Shown here: positions 18,134-29,824 of the stretch, piece after piece | Numbering within the stretch: the first letter of the stretch is position 1 | How the letters are laid out: the number at the start of each line of letters is the position of its first letter | DNA from: Prostheceraeus crozeri | Taxonomy: Eukaryota > Platyhelminthes > Polycladida > Euryleptidae | Reading direction: 5' to 3' | Assembly: GCA_907163375.1 (NCBI GenBank) | Contig: CAJQUW010005784.1 | Location: 310,001-374,000, forward strand | Length of the DNA stretch: 64,000 bases | Notes under the pieces: model-generated | The model's input: only the letters and a program-made list of their open reading frames with translations | The model's database searches: none | What the model was told of the DNA's origin: nothing | Translations under genes and position numbers: made by a program

Positions 18134-18545
18134 CACTAGGTGACATGCACGCTCAATTACGCGTAATTGCACATGACCCCAAACATCCGTGGCTATGCGT
18201 GATATTGCTGCAACATTTGTCTGCAGTCATATTATACTTTGCGTCTCATGTGTCTGCATATCAGCGGCTTAACAATGTGATAGGACCTCAATTTCATGCT
18301 CAGGGAAGACAGAACATGCTTAGCGGTTCATGCGTGGTTCAAGCGGCAACGCGTACAACTGTAGACGACGCGCAAACTATAAACGCTCACCTGCGCGTAT
18401 TCATAAACATTCCCCATGTTTCAACAACATCAGATCAAGTGATTTCTGACTCCTAGTGCAGCGCGTATGTACGCGCGTAGAAGAATAGAATGTCCTTAAC
18501 CACGGATGTTTGGGGTGCTCCGTAATTACGCGTGGCATGTCACCT
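18134..18545 (-). mobile_element. CG-rich MITE, copy 2 (inverted relative to copy 1)
   Basis: 412 bp, same family as 16624-17092 but in opposite orientation, with ends AGGTGACATGC / GCATGTCACCT. The outermost bases of the right end are missing. The two copies differ by small indels and substitutions. Confidence 0.75.
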
Positions 18546-19078
18546 TCTTGGCTGAAATTTCAAGTTTTTAATTCTTTTTTCATCGGCATGATTTTATGAT
18601 TCACTAAATTTATGTTTTTTCAATCTGAATAGTAATGTGGACCCAATTGTTAGATCCTTTGATGTTTATTATGATCATTTTTTTTAATTACGACATTTTT
18701 CTCTTTCAGTGGCAGGTAAGTTAAGTCAGTTTTTTCCACTCGAGTTCTATTGCGATATATTAATTAACATCTAGCGAATTTTATAAAACTACCGAGGAAA
18801 AATTTCATGAAATAACCTACTTCAAATCCTACATAGCGATACGCATAAATATATGGAAAATGGCACAGGGAGGTTCACAGGGGTGCACGGATTTTATTCC
18901 CCATCTGACTACGGAGACGCGGGAGGGCTACTGCTCGAGAAGCAGCATAATCAGAGTAGATACCTATGAATTAAGTAGTAGCATTTTACTTCATAGAAAT
19001 AGCAAAAATAATTCATGGAATCATTTATTGAAGCAAGAATAACTTCATGAAGTATACTTCTTCTCGAAATGTACTTTC
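18546..19078. other. stretch with no recognisable gene
   Basis: About 530 bp up to the TTAA of the piggyBac element. Nothing identified. Confidence 0.4.
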
Positions 19079-19314
19079 TTAACCCTCGCCATACCAAGGT
19101 CTCGCTCAACCTTGCCGTACCAAGGGGTGATTTTAAAAATCACCTCAGTACATATTGGAAAACGTAGCTGTATACGAGTCATTTTCTTTATACCATATTT
19201 AATGGCTATGCTGCATAATGAAAAGACAACAATTTATCATACAAACAATTATAATTCTATCAAAAAAGGAGGAACTATGAAGAATTACAGTCTCTTTTGG
19301 TGCGTAGTCCATTT

Positions 19315-19736
19315 TTACGATAAAAATTTCAAATCATTGATTTGCACAGTTTTTATACAAGACACCAACCACAGCGGAATGTTTTCCGCACACAGCTGAA
19401 TTGCAGTTTTGGCATCGTTGACTTGTGAGATTGCAAGCCCTCGGAGCTTTACCAGCAGCTTTGTGCATCGGACTTTGTTGCTCAACTGGGTCGGACTCAC
19501 TTGTGGATTCAGCTGCAAATGCTGGACACTTCCGACGTAGTTTTCAATCTTTTCAATCAATTGTTTGTGAATACCACTTCGATTGTTCAATCTTTGAAGC
19601 ATATATGGCTTCATGAGATCAATTGCCAGTTCTTTGAGAAATTCTTTGCGGCGATCGAAGTTGTAAGACATCGAGCTGTATTTCAATACCAAGCGCATCT
19701 GCTTTCAGTTGACTATACTGAAGAATTTTATCCAAC
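19315..19736 (-). pseudogene. piggyBac transposase, C-terminal part
   Basis: The frame 19315-19698 reads YNFDRRKEFLKELAIDLMKP, then a linker and a cysteine-containing tail (RCTKLLVKL, IQLCAENIPLWLVSCIK). This is the layout of the piggyBac C-terminus: the end of the catalytic region, then a degraded Cys-rich zinc-binding domain. Several of the expected tail cysteines are absent. The 3' TIR lies 230 bp beyond the stop. It belongs with the N-terminal part at 33230-33570. Confidence 0.7.
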
Positions 19737-19919
19737 ATCCCTATCAACCACAAAAGTCGCCCAGCGGTCGCCGCGACGGCCCTCGGCGTCGCCGAAGTCG
19801 CCGCCGCCCGGCGACTCCTGGTGGCGGTCGCCTCGACTGTATGTGGGCGACCGATGCCCGGCGACCGCTGTCAGCAGTCGCCTCGAGTGTCAACGGCGAC
19901 CTTCATCATATGTCTGGTT

Positions 19920-22390
19920 TTAGCATTTAACTAGCCTCCATGATGTCAGAAAGGCAATATTCCGGTTTCGCAAAACATAAATTGCAAAAATTTCGGAATC
20001 AGCTTCAGAGTTTCTAATTAATTAAGACTCAAATGTAGAATGCTTGTGGAAAAAGATGCTTCTGATGCAGAAATTCGAACGCATTTAATCAAACTAGATC
20101 AATGCATTTCCCGCGAGAAAATGAGTCGTGGGCCCCTCGTCAAAAAGTCTTGGGCCACATGAAAAAATGGGGGCCAACAAATTTTTCGAAAATGGCTTAT
20201 TTGGAAGTAAAAATGCATGATCATGTCAATTTGTGACCGTTCTCTTCGAAAAATGACGTGAAATGTGATCTCTTAAAGTCGAGGGTTGCCCCCCCAATTT
20301 TCACGTTTATCTTTTTGACAGGGGGTGGTCGTGAGTCGGCCCTTTAAGTTCACACGAGCTCTAATTTTGAAATAGAACGACCCCAGAGTTGTCACACACA
20401 TTGAGCAGCGAATTTCTTGTGATTTCTAAGAAAAACGTATCTCCAATGTTAGTGGACTGGCCCGAAACTGTCATCGATCGGCCGTCTGGCACATCTAGGC
20501 AAGTTTTTCCTTGGAATAGATAACCGTAGCTCATTTCTCTCAGTGATTTTCGCTACATGATGATATGATGCATTCAATCGTGAAATGCTGCGTCAAACAT
20601 CTTTGGTTGCGATGCTTCATATATATTTGCATGACGCATCGATGGCAATGAAAAAATTGCACAAAATTCTTGACTTAACCCTGAACTTCATATCATTCTG
20701 ACCATGATTCTGACTATGCCTGAATTTCAATGCTTGTCAATTTTTTCGTCAATCAAGGTTGCAAGTTGTATTATTGTTCATTCATTAAATTGTAAATGAA
20801 TGGAAGAATCCTCGATGAGTGTTGCATAATATCTCGGTCGCTTCAAGCCTGTGATACAGTTAGGGAGAGAAGGGAGAGAGAGAATTCTATTAATAGAAGT
20901 GATAGTTGTCGCTCATGAAAGTTAGACGAGGACGAAGCCCGAGTCTAACTTTCATGTGCGACAACTAACTTGTTCTTAGTGTCTGACTTTTACGCCCCTC
21001 TCAAATGAAGCTGCGAATCTCCGACTCTCTTAGGAAACCCATTTATGCTTAATCTTGCCCCTCATTGTTCTGTCATGGCACATCTCTGAAAATAGAAGGA
21101 GCCGCCCCGCATTTTATTATTTCTAATATTGGACTTCTGGTTAAAGCGAGTTGCTATCTGAAATTTGCATACTTTAAAAGAGATGATTCAGTCAGACTTA
21201 ATATGATGCAATCAGACTGAAATATATTCAAGTTAAACAGAAAACAAAGTCATATCAATAGTGGAAGACCGACGACAATGGACACACGATTTACGTTCGT
21301 ATCCACCCAAGACATTGACTCGTGCATTCAGAGGAGTACACCGAAAAATACCATCAAGAACAACACCTTCGCAACTCATGTATTTGTAATATTTGTAACT
21401 CATGTAATATTTGTATGTGTACTGATACTGATGATGAGCATTAACGTTTAGAATTTAACATCAGAAACAACGGGTTTGATATGATATTCACTTGTTTATT
21501 TGAAAGGTAGGAATCTCTCCTCTCGTTTTGCCCGTCACCATATAGCATTCGATACGGAAAGTAGCGCCGAACAACGATTATCTAATAATTGAGATTCTGT
21601 CAAATTGTCAAACTTCAAGAAATAACAGTCAACAGCCCCTCATTGAATTTGTCTCACACCTCAACACCGCCTCATCTATGCAAACTTCGAAACACCAAAT
21701 AGCGCCCCGCATTAATTGCCAAACAATGAGCTAGGTGTGGTCAAATCGCCCATCTCCAAAAATCACAGCAGCCCCTCATATGATGTGGCGCCATTCAACT
21801 TCACTGAACAACAACCAATTCACTGAACGACAATATTTCAACTGTTGGTTGTACGCACACAAGAGCGCTTTGTCTAGTCCAGCCCGATAGCAGATAACTT
21901 TCTCGTGCGCCTTCGATAGCGCAGCGCAATCGGAAGATCACATTTCAACTCGAGGGGTGAAATAGAGGTCATCGCTTCATTTCACAAAGAGAAATAGCGC
22001 AGAATAATCTAGAAGTTTCATTCGTGTCTCTACTTATTTGGAGTTGCCTGACTGACACCTCTGGACATCGTATGTAAATTGATTGATCTTATTAATGGAT
22101 TATCAACCAAATTACAATATAGAAAATGCGAGGAATATCTTGAGCCGAAAATATTGATATAATGGATTACTTATCAAACGAAATTCGCATCAGGTAAGTC
22201 GAATGAAGTGATGATAGATAAATTTAGTAAATAGCGGTTTACCTGCGCACTACACATACCAAACACTGAATTGACTGAAATACATGTATTTCAACAGATA
22301 ACTTTTGAATTAGATGTGATGTAAAAAGTGTTCCTTTGGTTATAAATGTTTGACTATAGGTAAAGCAAGCCAATTTTTCAGGACCATTCA
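19920..22390. other. interior of the CGACC element, no recognisable gene
   Basis: About 2.5 kb without a supported coding region; it holds one hairpin (20905-20968). Confidence 0.4.
20905..20968. repeat. hairpin with 24-bp arms
   Basis: AGTTGTCGCTCATGAAAG... and its reverse complement with one mismatch, around a 15-bp loop. Possibly a small foldback element. Confidence 0.6.
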
Positions 22391-22644
22391 AATACACACT
22401 CACAAAAGTAACGGTATAATAACGGCTGCACAACGGTAGTATCCGTTAGATGCTAGAAGAATAACGTTAGTACATGACGGAATGGTGTTAGATTAATATA
22501 CCTAACGCCAAATTATCCTAACGGATTTTAGAATTTACAAATAACGTTATCAAATAATAACGCTAATGATAATTAAAATAGCGTTATGAAATAATAGGTT
22601 TTCAAATGTTTAATAACGTTATCAAATTGCCATGGCTTTAGTGA

Positions 22645-24250
22645 TGTTTTGAAGTTTTAATTGTCATCGTTGTTGAAAGTTTCTACATATATATAGGCCT
22701 AGACATGTTATTTTTTTTCGTTTAAGAATATAACGACATGATAGCATTCATGATGTTCCCGGTGAAAAAAAATCGTCGGCGATGCCTCGTCAATTAGTCG
22801 GGCAGTGTCGGCTGTCAACCGTATCGGCGCACCGAGTGAATGCCGACACAGGAGTTGTCGGTACCCATCGGCTAGGTGACGGCTGCGCCGACATGATGAT
22901 TAGAAAATTGGGAAGTATCGGCATGTTCTCCCTATATGCCGACAGTAGCTATAGCCGGACCAATATTATCAAATCTCGTCCACTCCAATTCGTATGATCT
23001 ATATAACTTAAACACTGCTGTGATTTACAACAGAAAGACTCCTGCTGCGCTCGAGGAGCATAGTCAGCACATTCTGCTTCTTTGCAAGTGGCACAGATGA
23101 AAGACAAAAAGGCAACCTCTTGCAAAAAGGATTACAGAATTCCTCATACCAGATATCAGGACCACATTTCCGACAGCATGTGGTAAGTTAAGATATCAAT
23201 ACATGTCTACATATAGCGGCAGATATGGGTCAACAGTTCTGTCTCCGTTCCTTGTATTTTCTTTTTGAGTGATTCAAAATGTAGATAGAATTACATGGAA
23301 ATTCACAGAACATCCTGACAAAAAGAAAAACGCTTGTTAATGTATTAGATGTGTATACAATCCTACATTAACACAGCCTGATTTTAATGGGTGCATTAAT
23401 CTGTTGCACATTCTTCGCTGCAGCGCAGAAAATGTTGCTAGTACTCTAACGCAACGAGAAAGCAAATTAAAGGAAAAAATTCTTTCGAAAGTTGAAAACC
23501 CTGCTCAGAACACATTGTTGCGTTGTTTTCAGTAGCCGTTTATCTGTCTATTTTCGCTTTCTCCGAACGACCGTGAATTAGGGTAATTCCTTTTGAAAGA
23601 GGAATAGAGCTTCGTCCAACCTTCTATTTCTAACCATTGTCGGATGTCTAGAGCACCGGGATATGCAACTCCTAAATTTTCACGAATATCCCACAGTCTA
23701 TACTATAGAGTGAAGACTGATAGATTTCATTGTTCGATAGCGCAAAGCACATTTCAATGCGCTGCTGTTGACGGGAAGTTTCATACAGGACAGCACAACA
23801 GTGTGTGCATACGCAGTCATAATACTGCCTTTGTCCTTCGATTCCCTCCTCACAGTGATCTGCCGAATCTGCATGCAAATAGGCTAGCGTCATCTGATTG
23901 ATCGATACGTTGCTATAGCATCAAGTTGGTTAGCTTGTCTCAAAGCATGTCATTTATGCGTGTGCCGGCACACGGAGTGCAGCCAGTCTACGATAATAAA
24001 CAGCAAGTGCACATAAAGCACATCAGATAGCTCAACGAATGTGCATATATCGTTTTTTTGCATTTTCTCATGACCAAACTCTTCGCGACAAATGGATAAG
24101 AGCAATTGAAAGAGAGGATGTCGATAATTTTGGCCAAAGAAGCGTTTTCGTTCCAACCTTGTCTTCGCGAATTTGTTCTGTATTTTCTCGAAAATGATTT
24201 GATCAAGACAGGTCAACAATTCAAGATCATCTAAGCGTCCAAGAAAAGAA
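22645..24250. other. stretch with no recognisable gene
   Basis: Several frames of 60-115 residues on both strands, including a minus-strand frame at 23950-24300; none shows a recognised motif or splice context. Confidence 0.35.
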
Positions 24251-24472
24251 TTGAAACTATTGCAACTCAAATCTTCGGCAGTTCCCAGTGTTTTCAACAA
24301 CTTTCCATCATACTATACCTCGGCATCTTCATCAAATAGACTTCATCCTTCACTTAACAAAAGAAGAATCAACGACAGCGGCTCGCATGGAAGGAGAGAA
24401 CACAAGAATGGAAACTTGATAATTCGAATTCCCAAGGATGATATCACCGATTTCGAGGATCTCTTAGATTAG
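24251..24472 (+). CDS. possible terminal exon, unknown protein
   Basis: 73 residues ending IRIPKDDITDFEDLLD, with a Ser/Arg/His-rich basic middle (HPSLNKRRINDSGSHGRREH). An AATAAA (24481-24486) follows the stop by only eight bases, which is the main reason to mention it. No acceptor site is convincing and no family is recognised. It could equally be chance. Confidence 0.15.
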   Translation: MKLLQLKSSAVPSVFNNFPSYYTSASSSNRLHPSLNKRRINDSGSHGRREHKNGNLIIRIPKDDITDFEDLLD

Positions 24473-24489
24473 CTTCCTTCAATAAATCT

Positions 24490-27280
24490 CCCAACAAATT
24501 ACACATATATTACGACTTCCGAGTGCGCGGTGTTTTCTCATTTTTCTTCAGAATCATTTAACAATAAATTGTTTCCACATTTTCAAAATTTCATTCGTAT
24601 ATTTCATGATTTGTCATTTGACTTCTACATCGATGGAATCGGGATACATGGCAATCGATTTTATTATCCCTTGGAAGCGAATGACACAATCTAAGAAACG
24701 GAATTGACTAATTTATGCAAAATGTAAGTCATTGCTGTGACTCGAACAATCAGGTTGTTAATAGGTAAGCTGATCTATAACTATTTCTTTCTCTCCATCG
24801 GTTGTTAGTTATAATTTGTACAGGATTTAGTAATTCTATTATTGTACGCATAGGTCTATCACTGGCAATATTTGTTCAGAAATAAAGGCGTTCCACATTT
24901 TACATCGTTAAGCTTATCCTGATGTTATTACAATGACATGATAATTAGCATTTTTCATGATGAATTGATGACAGTATATAACACGTCTACTCATTACCTA
25001 ATGTGCCTCTAGAGAAGTAAAACCCACTTAATAAATCACAATTTTTAAACATGAAATGGTGTTGATGAAGAGATGAAGCCCGCATGAGATGAACAGTCAA
25101 ATGAGTATTCATCGCATTGTTCATCGAGATACGTCAACGTTTAGTGAAAATGTGTGATTATGACATTAAAAATCTGCTTGATTGCTTACATCGAATAGCT
25201 GCCATTATTAATTCAAGTTAAACTGCTTTTGGTTGTGAGTCACTCGCGTATTTGTTACAGCATTCAATTTGTGGTTGCGAACTTCGATGAGAATCTGTTG
25301 ACATGTGTATTTATATTTAATAACACCATGCCATGCAGTCATAACGAAGTACATGTACAAATCAATTTTCGAATTATAGTTGTGATTAGTTGATACTGGC
25401 TTTGACAGGGCAATCCAAAGTTAGCAATATACTGACGTCAATCTTCAATACATTTCGCGGTACATTTCAAACAGTGATCAGTCAGGGGACTTGATGCATC
25501 TCCATTCTTGATAGGGGCGGGTGGGGCACATTGAACATGTTTTTGATCTTTTCTCAACAGTTTGATTATACTAAATCAAATGAACCAAAATCAAACTCGG
25601 ATGAAAGGTTGAGGGTATCCCTAGTAATCTCTGAGTTGTTGGACGTTTTTGTGACATTTAATCTCCTCACAATTTTAATTTTAAAATTTCTACCAAAGTG
25701 GTTCAATGTGCCCCACGCATGGGGCACATTGAACCACCCACTGGGGTGGCTACTTTGCGATGTTCATCAAATCTCAAACGAAAAGGGCGTGAAGATCATC
25801 TATGTAACTATTAGAACTAAAATGACGAATAAGCGGATAAACAACAACTAATATTGCGATTATTATGATTAAGAAGTTACTACAAAGAAAACAATTAGTT
25901 AGCGTGTATTATTATTATTCTTGTTTCGAAATAAGTAACATAATTTTATCTTACTTTAATTTGCGAATTTAACGTCAAGTTTATATTTACGAATACGATA
26001 ATTAATTTTGCGAGAAAAACTATCACTAATAAAATCAATATTTAGAACAACTTTATTTTCATTAAAATAGTTTTTGATTTACGCGAGCGTTTGTTAATAA
26101 CGAAATCTCTATCAGAGCGACCATCACACTTGAGATGAGATTTGGTTTTGTTTCCAGCTTCGATGCCAAGAGAGTTAGAGCTGTACTTCTTTTATCGATG
26201 CTGTCAAAGGTGTTGAGAGTGAAGTTTCTCTTTACATAACTGGAGACCCAACTATCTTTAGTAAAGGACGGGTACAACTTGACACGATTTCATTTTGATA
26301 ATGGCAAAAATTAATTTTGCTTAACCCATAGTGAAATCTTTAATAGTTCAAGTAGTTATTTTCAGGGATATCGGTCGCAAACTTAGTATCCTTATTGAGT
26401 GAGTTTAACACTTTTTAGCTTTTAACTCAGTAAATAAAGATGAAGTTTAATAAAGTTTATAGATACAAATAATAATATACAATAAGAAAAGTTAATCCTT
26501 TTTATAAATAAGTCTATTAATAATAATTTTTTTTCTAATTTATGTCATTTTTTTATTCTCAAGAATGAGCGATCAATAATCAATGATGTCAAGCAATAAT
26601 CAACCATTGAAGCGATAGTAAGTATTCGTGTTCGAAATAGGTTATAAAACTTCTATGTGAAAGTGAAAATACCGCAGTGGGGCCTGCACTATCGTCTCTT
26701 GGACTGTGAACCAAGGCTAAACGTTTCGGATGAGTTACTGAATGACGAAGACTTTTGAATTGTGTAGTCGCAATCTTCATCTATCTAAAATTGGTTTAGT
26801 GACAACACAACGATGATAAAAACCTTTCGCTTTGGCTTGAACACGGACAATAAAACAAAAGACCTTAAAATTGGACATTTATATCAGGACATTTTGATTT
26901 AATCTCAGTCAGATTCATTGTCTTATCCACATATCCGTAGTCCGTGCTCGTATCAACGCATAGGGATACTTTTCTCTCTTATTATATTCAAACATGATTT
27001 CTAAACAGGAAAGGACAGTGTAGGAATATTGCCATTTTAGATATGGGCATTTTCACGCGAGATCGTAATGTATTAAACGAATATATGTACATGTATATGG
27101 CAAGGTCATCGTTCGAATTTTTGTAGGCGTTCTCCTATGAGATAATCATCAGTTACCTAATAAATTTCCATTGCAACAAATAAGCCTGTGAATAACTGAA
27201 TTAAAGGAACTTATGATTAACTGAGAAACAGAACGTCCACGCAATTTGAACATAGATTGTGAACTTGTCATTTGTAGGTC
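24490..27280. other. stretch with no recognisable gene
   Basis: About 2.8 kb with only short frames. It contains the GGGGCACATTGAAC repeats listed separately. Confidence 0.4.
25509..25735. repeat. GGGGCACATTGAAC inverted and direct copies
   Basis: GTGGGGCACATTGAAC at 25509; a compact palindrome at 25701-25735 (GGTTCAATGTGCCCC, 6-bp centre, GGGGCACATTGAACC). This looks like the end of one small element and the fused ends of another. Confidence 0.45.
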
Positions 27281-27325
27281 GTAACTGCAACGTATGTTAC
27301 TGCAACGTATGTTACTGCAACGTAC

Positions 27326-28290
27326 ATGTACAATTACGAAATTGAGTACAATGGTAAATTTTATATTCAAACTCAGGGCTGTCCCATGGATGCACATTCT
27401 GCTCCTCTTTTCGCGATTATTTTTATGAACGATATTGAGACGGAAGTTCTTTACAAATTGAAGCAGGACCATAAAATTGAACCACTCATTTTCAAGCGTT
27501 ATATTGACGATGTAATCATGGGTCCGTTTGATCATGACATGGAAATATTTAAGATGATCAGAAATGTTTTTAATTCCATCAATGGTAGCATTCAGTTTAC
27601 TTTAGATGTTCCTAATAGCGAAACCAAATTGAATTTTTTGGACATTTCTGTATTCGTAAAAAATGAATGCAGCCACTATAAAATTCAACAATCAACTTTA
27701 TCAAAATGGTTACAAAAAAACTAAAGTATGACAACAAAAGAAAATTACAAAATAAGCCAGACTTAAAAAATTTCGTTATTTGGAAATGTAATTTCCTCAA
27801 TGATACATGCAACAGAAAGTTGACGGCTTTAGTAAAAAAAATACGATCTTCCCATAAAATTAGTTAACAAACATGGCAGGTACTTAAAGCAGTGTATTAA
27901 TGAACCTGTAAATAGAGACAATAAACATCAGAATTGTGATATCTGCGACAAATTACCAGATCAGCAAAGCTGCAGTGACAAGTTCACAGTGTATAAATTT
28001 ACTTGTATTCTTTGCCATAAATTTTACATTGGTCAAACTGCCCGTCCTTTTTATCAGAGATACAATAATAAACGTTGCTTAGTTACCAATAACAACAATA
28101 GCGCGCTGTCAGACCACGCGAGACATGAACACGAAAACAGTTTGACTATTCATCACTTTACCATAGAATTCTTGAACAAATTTCAGAGTCCTGTAGAGGC
28201 AAGAATCGCCGAAGCCAAATACATTCAACAACAGTGTCCGTCTCTCAATAGAAGAGAGGAGCTCACGCAGTGGTAGCCGATCTCTCAACC
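27326..28290 (+). mobile_element. Penelope-like retroelement, 5'-truncated and frameshifted
   Basis: The 3' part of a Penelope-type gene. The reverse transcriptase end includes the FKRYIDDVIM box (27500-27530), preceded by QGCPMDAHSAPLFAIIFMND where active copies read PMGSPLSP. It is followed by the linker CDICDKL ... C and then a GIY-YIG endonuclease (KFTCILCHKFYIGQTARPFY, ending LNRREELTQW, 27989-28276). RT plus C-terminal GIY-YIG is diagnostic of Penelope-like elements. A stop at 27722 and shifts between it and 27989 separate RT from endonuclease. The 5' end abuts three copies of a 15-bp TACTGCAACGTATGT word. Confidence 0.85.
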
Positions 28291-28338
28291 TATATTATGC
28301 CACCGCACCATCGCGGTTTAGGCCTACTCCTTGCTGGA

Positions 28339-28377
28339 CCCGAGGATGCTGCTGCGCAGCGAAAGCTCGTCCGCCTG
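28339..28377 (+). ncRNA. hammerhead-ribozyme-like remnant in the Penelope 3' region
   Basis: CCGAGGA, a hairpin with a GCTG/CAGC stem, then GAAA: the order of a hammerhead core (CUGANGA, stem II, GAAA). Penelope-like elements are known to carry small hammerheads. The core U is C here, so this copy is probably inactive. Confidence 0.35.
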
Positions 28378-28857
28378 TATATATTTTTAGCTTGTACATA
28401 ATCCTTTTATTTTACTAATGCGGATTAAACTACTTGGGAGTGCCTTTTGCTTTACGGACTTCATAGCCACGTTTATTATGAATCGCCCGTATACCGCAAT
28501 CAACTATGTGCTATGAGTTGTCTAAAAATTTCCCACGAATAAAGCCCACAAAAATCATGGTTAAAATTGTGGATAAATAGGAAGATTCATTTATGATATT
28601 GTTGCATTCATGCGCTTTTCTCTTTTCCCTATCTAGTACACATTGTTGCCATCATCCGATAACTATATTAACATTTTCTGCATAACCAAGATTTGTGTAA
28701 ACAGTAAATCTACGAAATATGACTGCGTAGGAAATATCAAATAATTCATGATTACCCGAGCAACTATTATGGAACACTTAGTATAGTCCCCCCATTTCAG
28801 GATGAAGTATATGAAAGGAAGAAAATATCTGGAAGCCGATATGGACCACAAATAGTT

Positions 28858-29106
28858 ATGGACCGCAAACAGCTGATGATTGTCTTCCGTAATCCGACCG
28901 TCATTTTTGAATCAACACCCGTGGAGTTCACCGTAGCTGTTGTATGCAGCGCGATCATTTGTGTTTATTACCTCCTCGATTTGACTTATCCTTCCTCATT
29001 TGGTCAAATGCTTGACCTACTACAAGAACAGATTCTGAAAACATCTTTCCCTTTGAAAAATAAGCGTTCCCAAAGTCTTTCATCGTTAATGGGAAATTTA
29101 AAATAG
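28858..29106 (+). CDS. possible 82-aa frame, unknown
   Basis: Starts MDRKQLMIVFRN, with a hydrophobic segment (VAVVCSAIICVYYLLDL) and YPSSFGQMLDLLQEQIL. Similar LD.xYP...LLxxLQ phrases end various uncharacterised invertebrate proteins, so this might be a captured terminal exon. Weak; no start or splice context supports it. Confidence 0.15.
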   Translation: MDRKQLMIVFRNPTVIFESTPVEFTVAVVCSAIICVYYLLDLTYPSSFGQMLDLLQEQILKTSFPLKNKRSQSLSSLMGNLK

Positions 29107-29189
29107 TTGTATGTTCTGGATTTGTATATGACTGGTCTTCATGCATTTCTATGTTATAGCAGGTTTCAGAAGATATATTTCATTTTTTT

Positions 29190-29400
29190 GTAGATTTGTT
29201 TTATGAATTGATTTATTTTCAGATGTATAGCCAATTTCAGGTTTTTGTAGATTTGTTTTATGAATTGATATATTTTCAGATGTATAGCCTATTTCGGATT
29301 TTTGTAGATTTGTTTTATGAATTGATACATTTTCAGATGTATAGCCTATTTCAGATTTTTGTAGATTTGTTTCATGAATTGATACATTTTTGTAATTCCT
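29190..29400. repeat. 57-bp minisatellite, about 3.7 copies
   Basis: Copies start with GTAGATTTGTTTTATGAATT near 29190, 29247, 29304 and 29361. As 57 is divisible by three, the minus strand shows a 19-residue repeat (SIHKTNLQKSEIGYTSEN-like), judged a by-product. Confidence 0.85.
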
Positions 29401-29824
29401 AAGAATATTCATAATTTTATGCAGTCTGATTCTTTTTGTAACCTCATTATTTTCTAACGGGTTTGTAGAGGAATTTTGCCGTTAGGTGAAACCATGTATG
29501 ACAACGCTATTATGACGGTATTCTAACGGCAGAGTTGTGCGTTTCAGCTGGCATTTCAAGCGTTATTATTTGAAAACTAACGCCAGTTCTTATCTATAAA
29601 AACCGTTATTGATGCATAAGTAACAGATATCTAACGCTGAATCCGATGTTATATTACGTATAATAACACTAAAACATGTGTTAGATTAGCGTTAGCTCTT
29701 AATAACTAATTGATACATAGCTCAATATATGCCGTTATTACACAAGAAAACCCGTCGAATCAGCCGTTATCGGTGCGCAACTAAAGCGTTAGTGAAATAA
29801 CGTTATTCATTTTGAGAGTGTAGA

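Larger units (their letters stand above)
22397..29820. mobile_element. 7.4-kb segment bounded by TAACG-rich inverted repeats
   Basis: The left end CACTCACAAAAGTAACGG and right end (reverse complement) CACTCTCAAAATGAATAACG match, with TA close outside. The arms 22397-22640 and 29448-29820 are dense in TAACG / CGTTA words, often as ATAACGTTAT. As in the surrounding element, repeated subterminal words suggest transposase-binding sites. The interior holds a Penelope-like fragment and a minisatellite but no recognisable transposase. It lies inside the CGACC element, making a second level of nesting. Confidence 0.5.
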
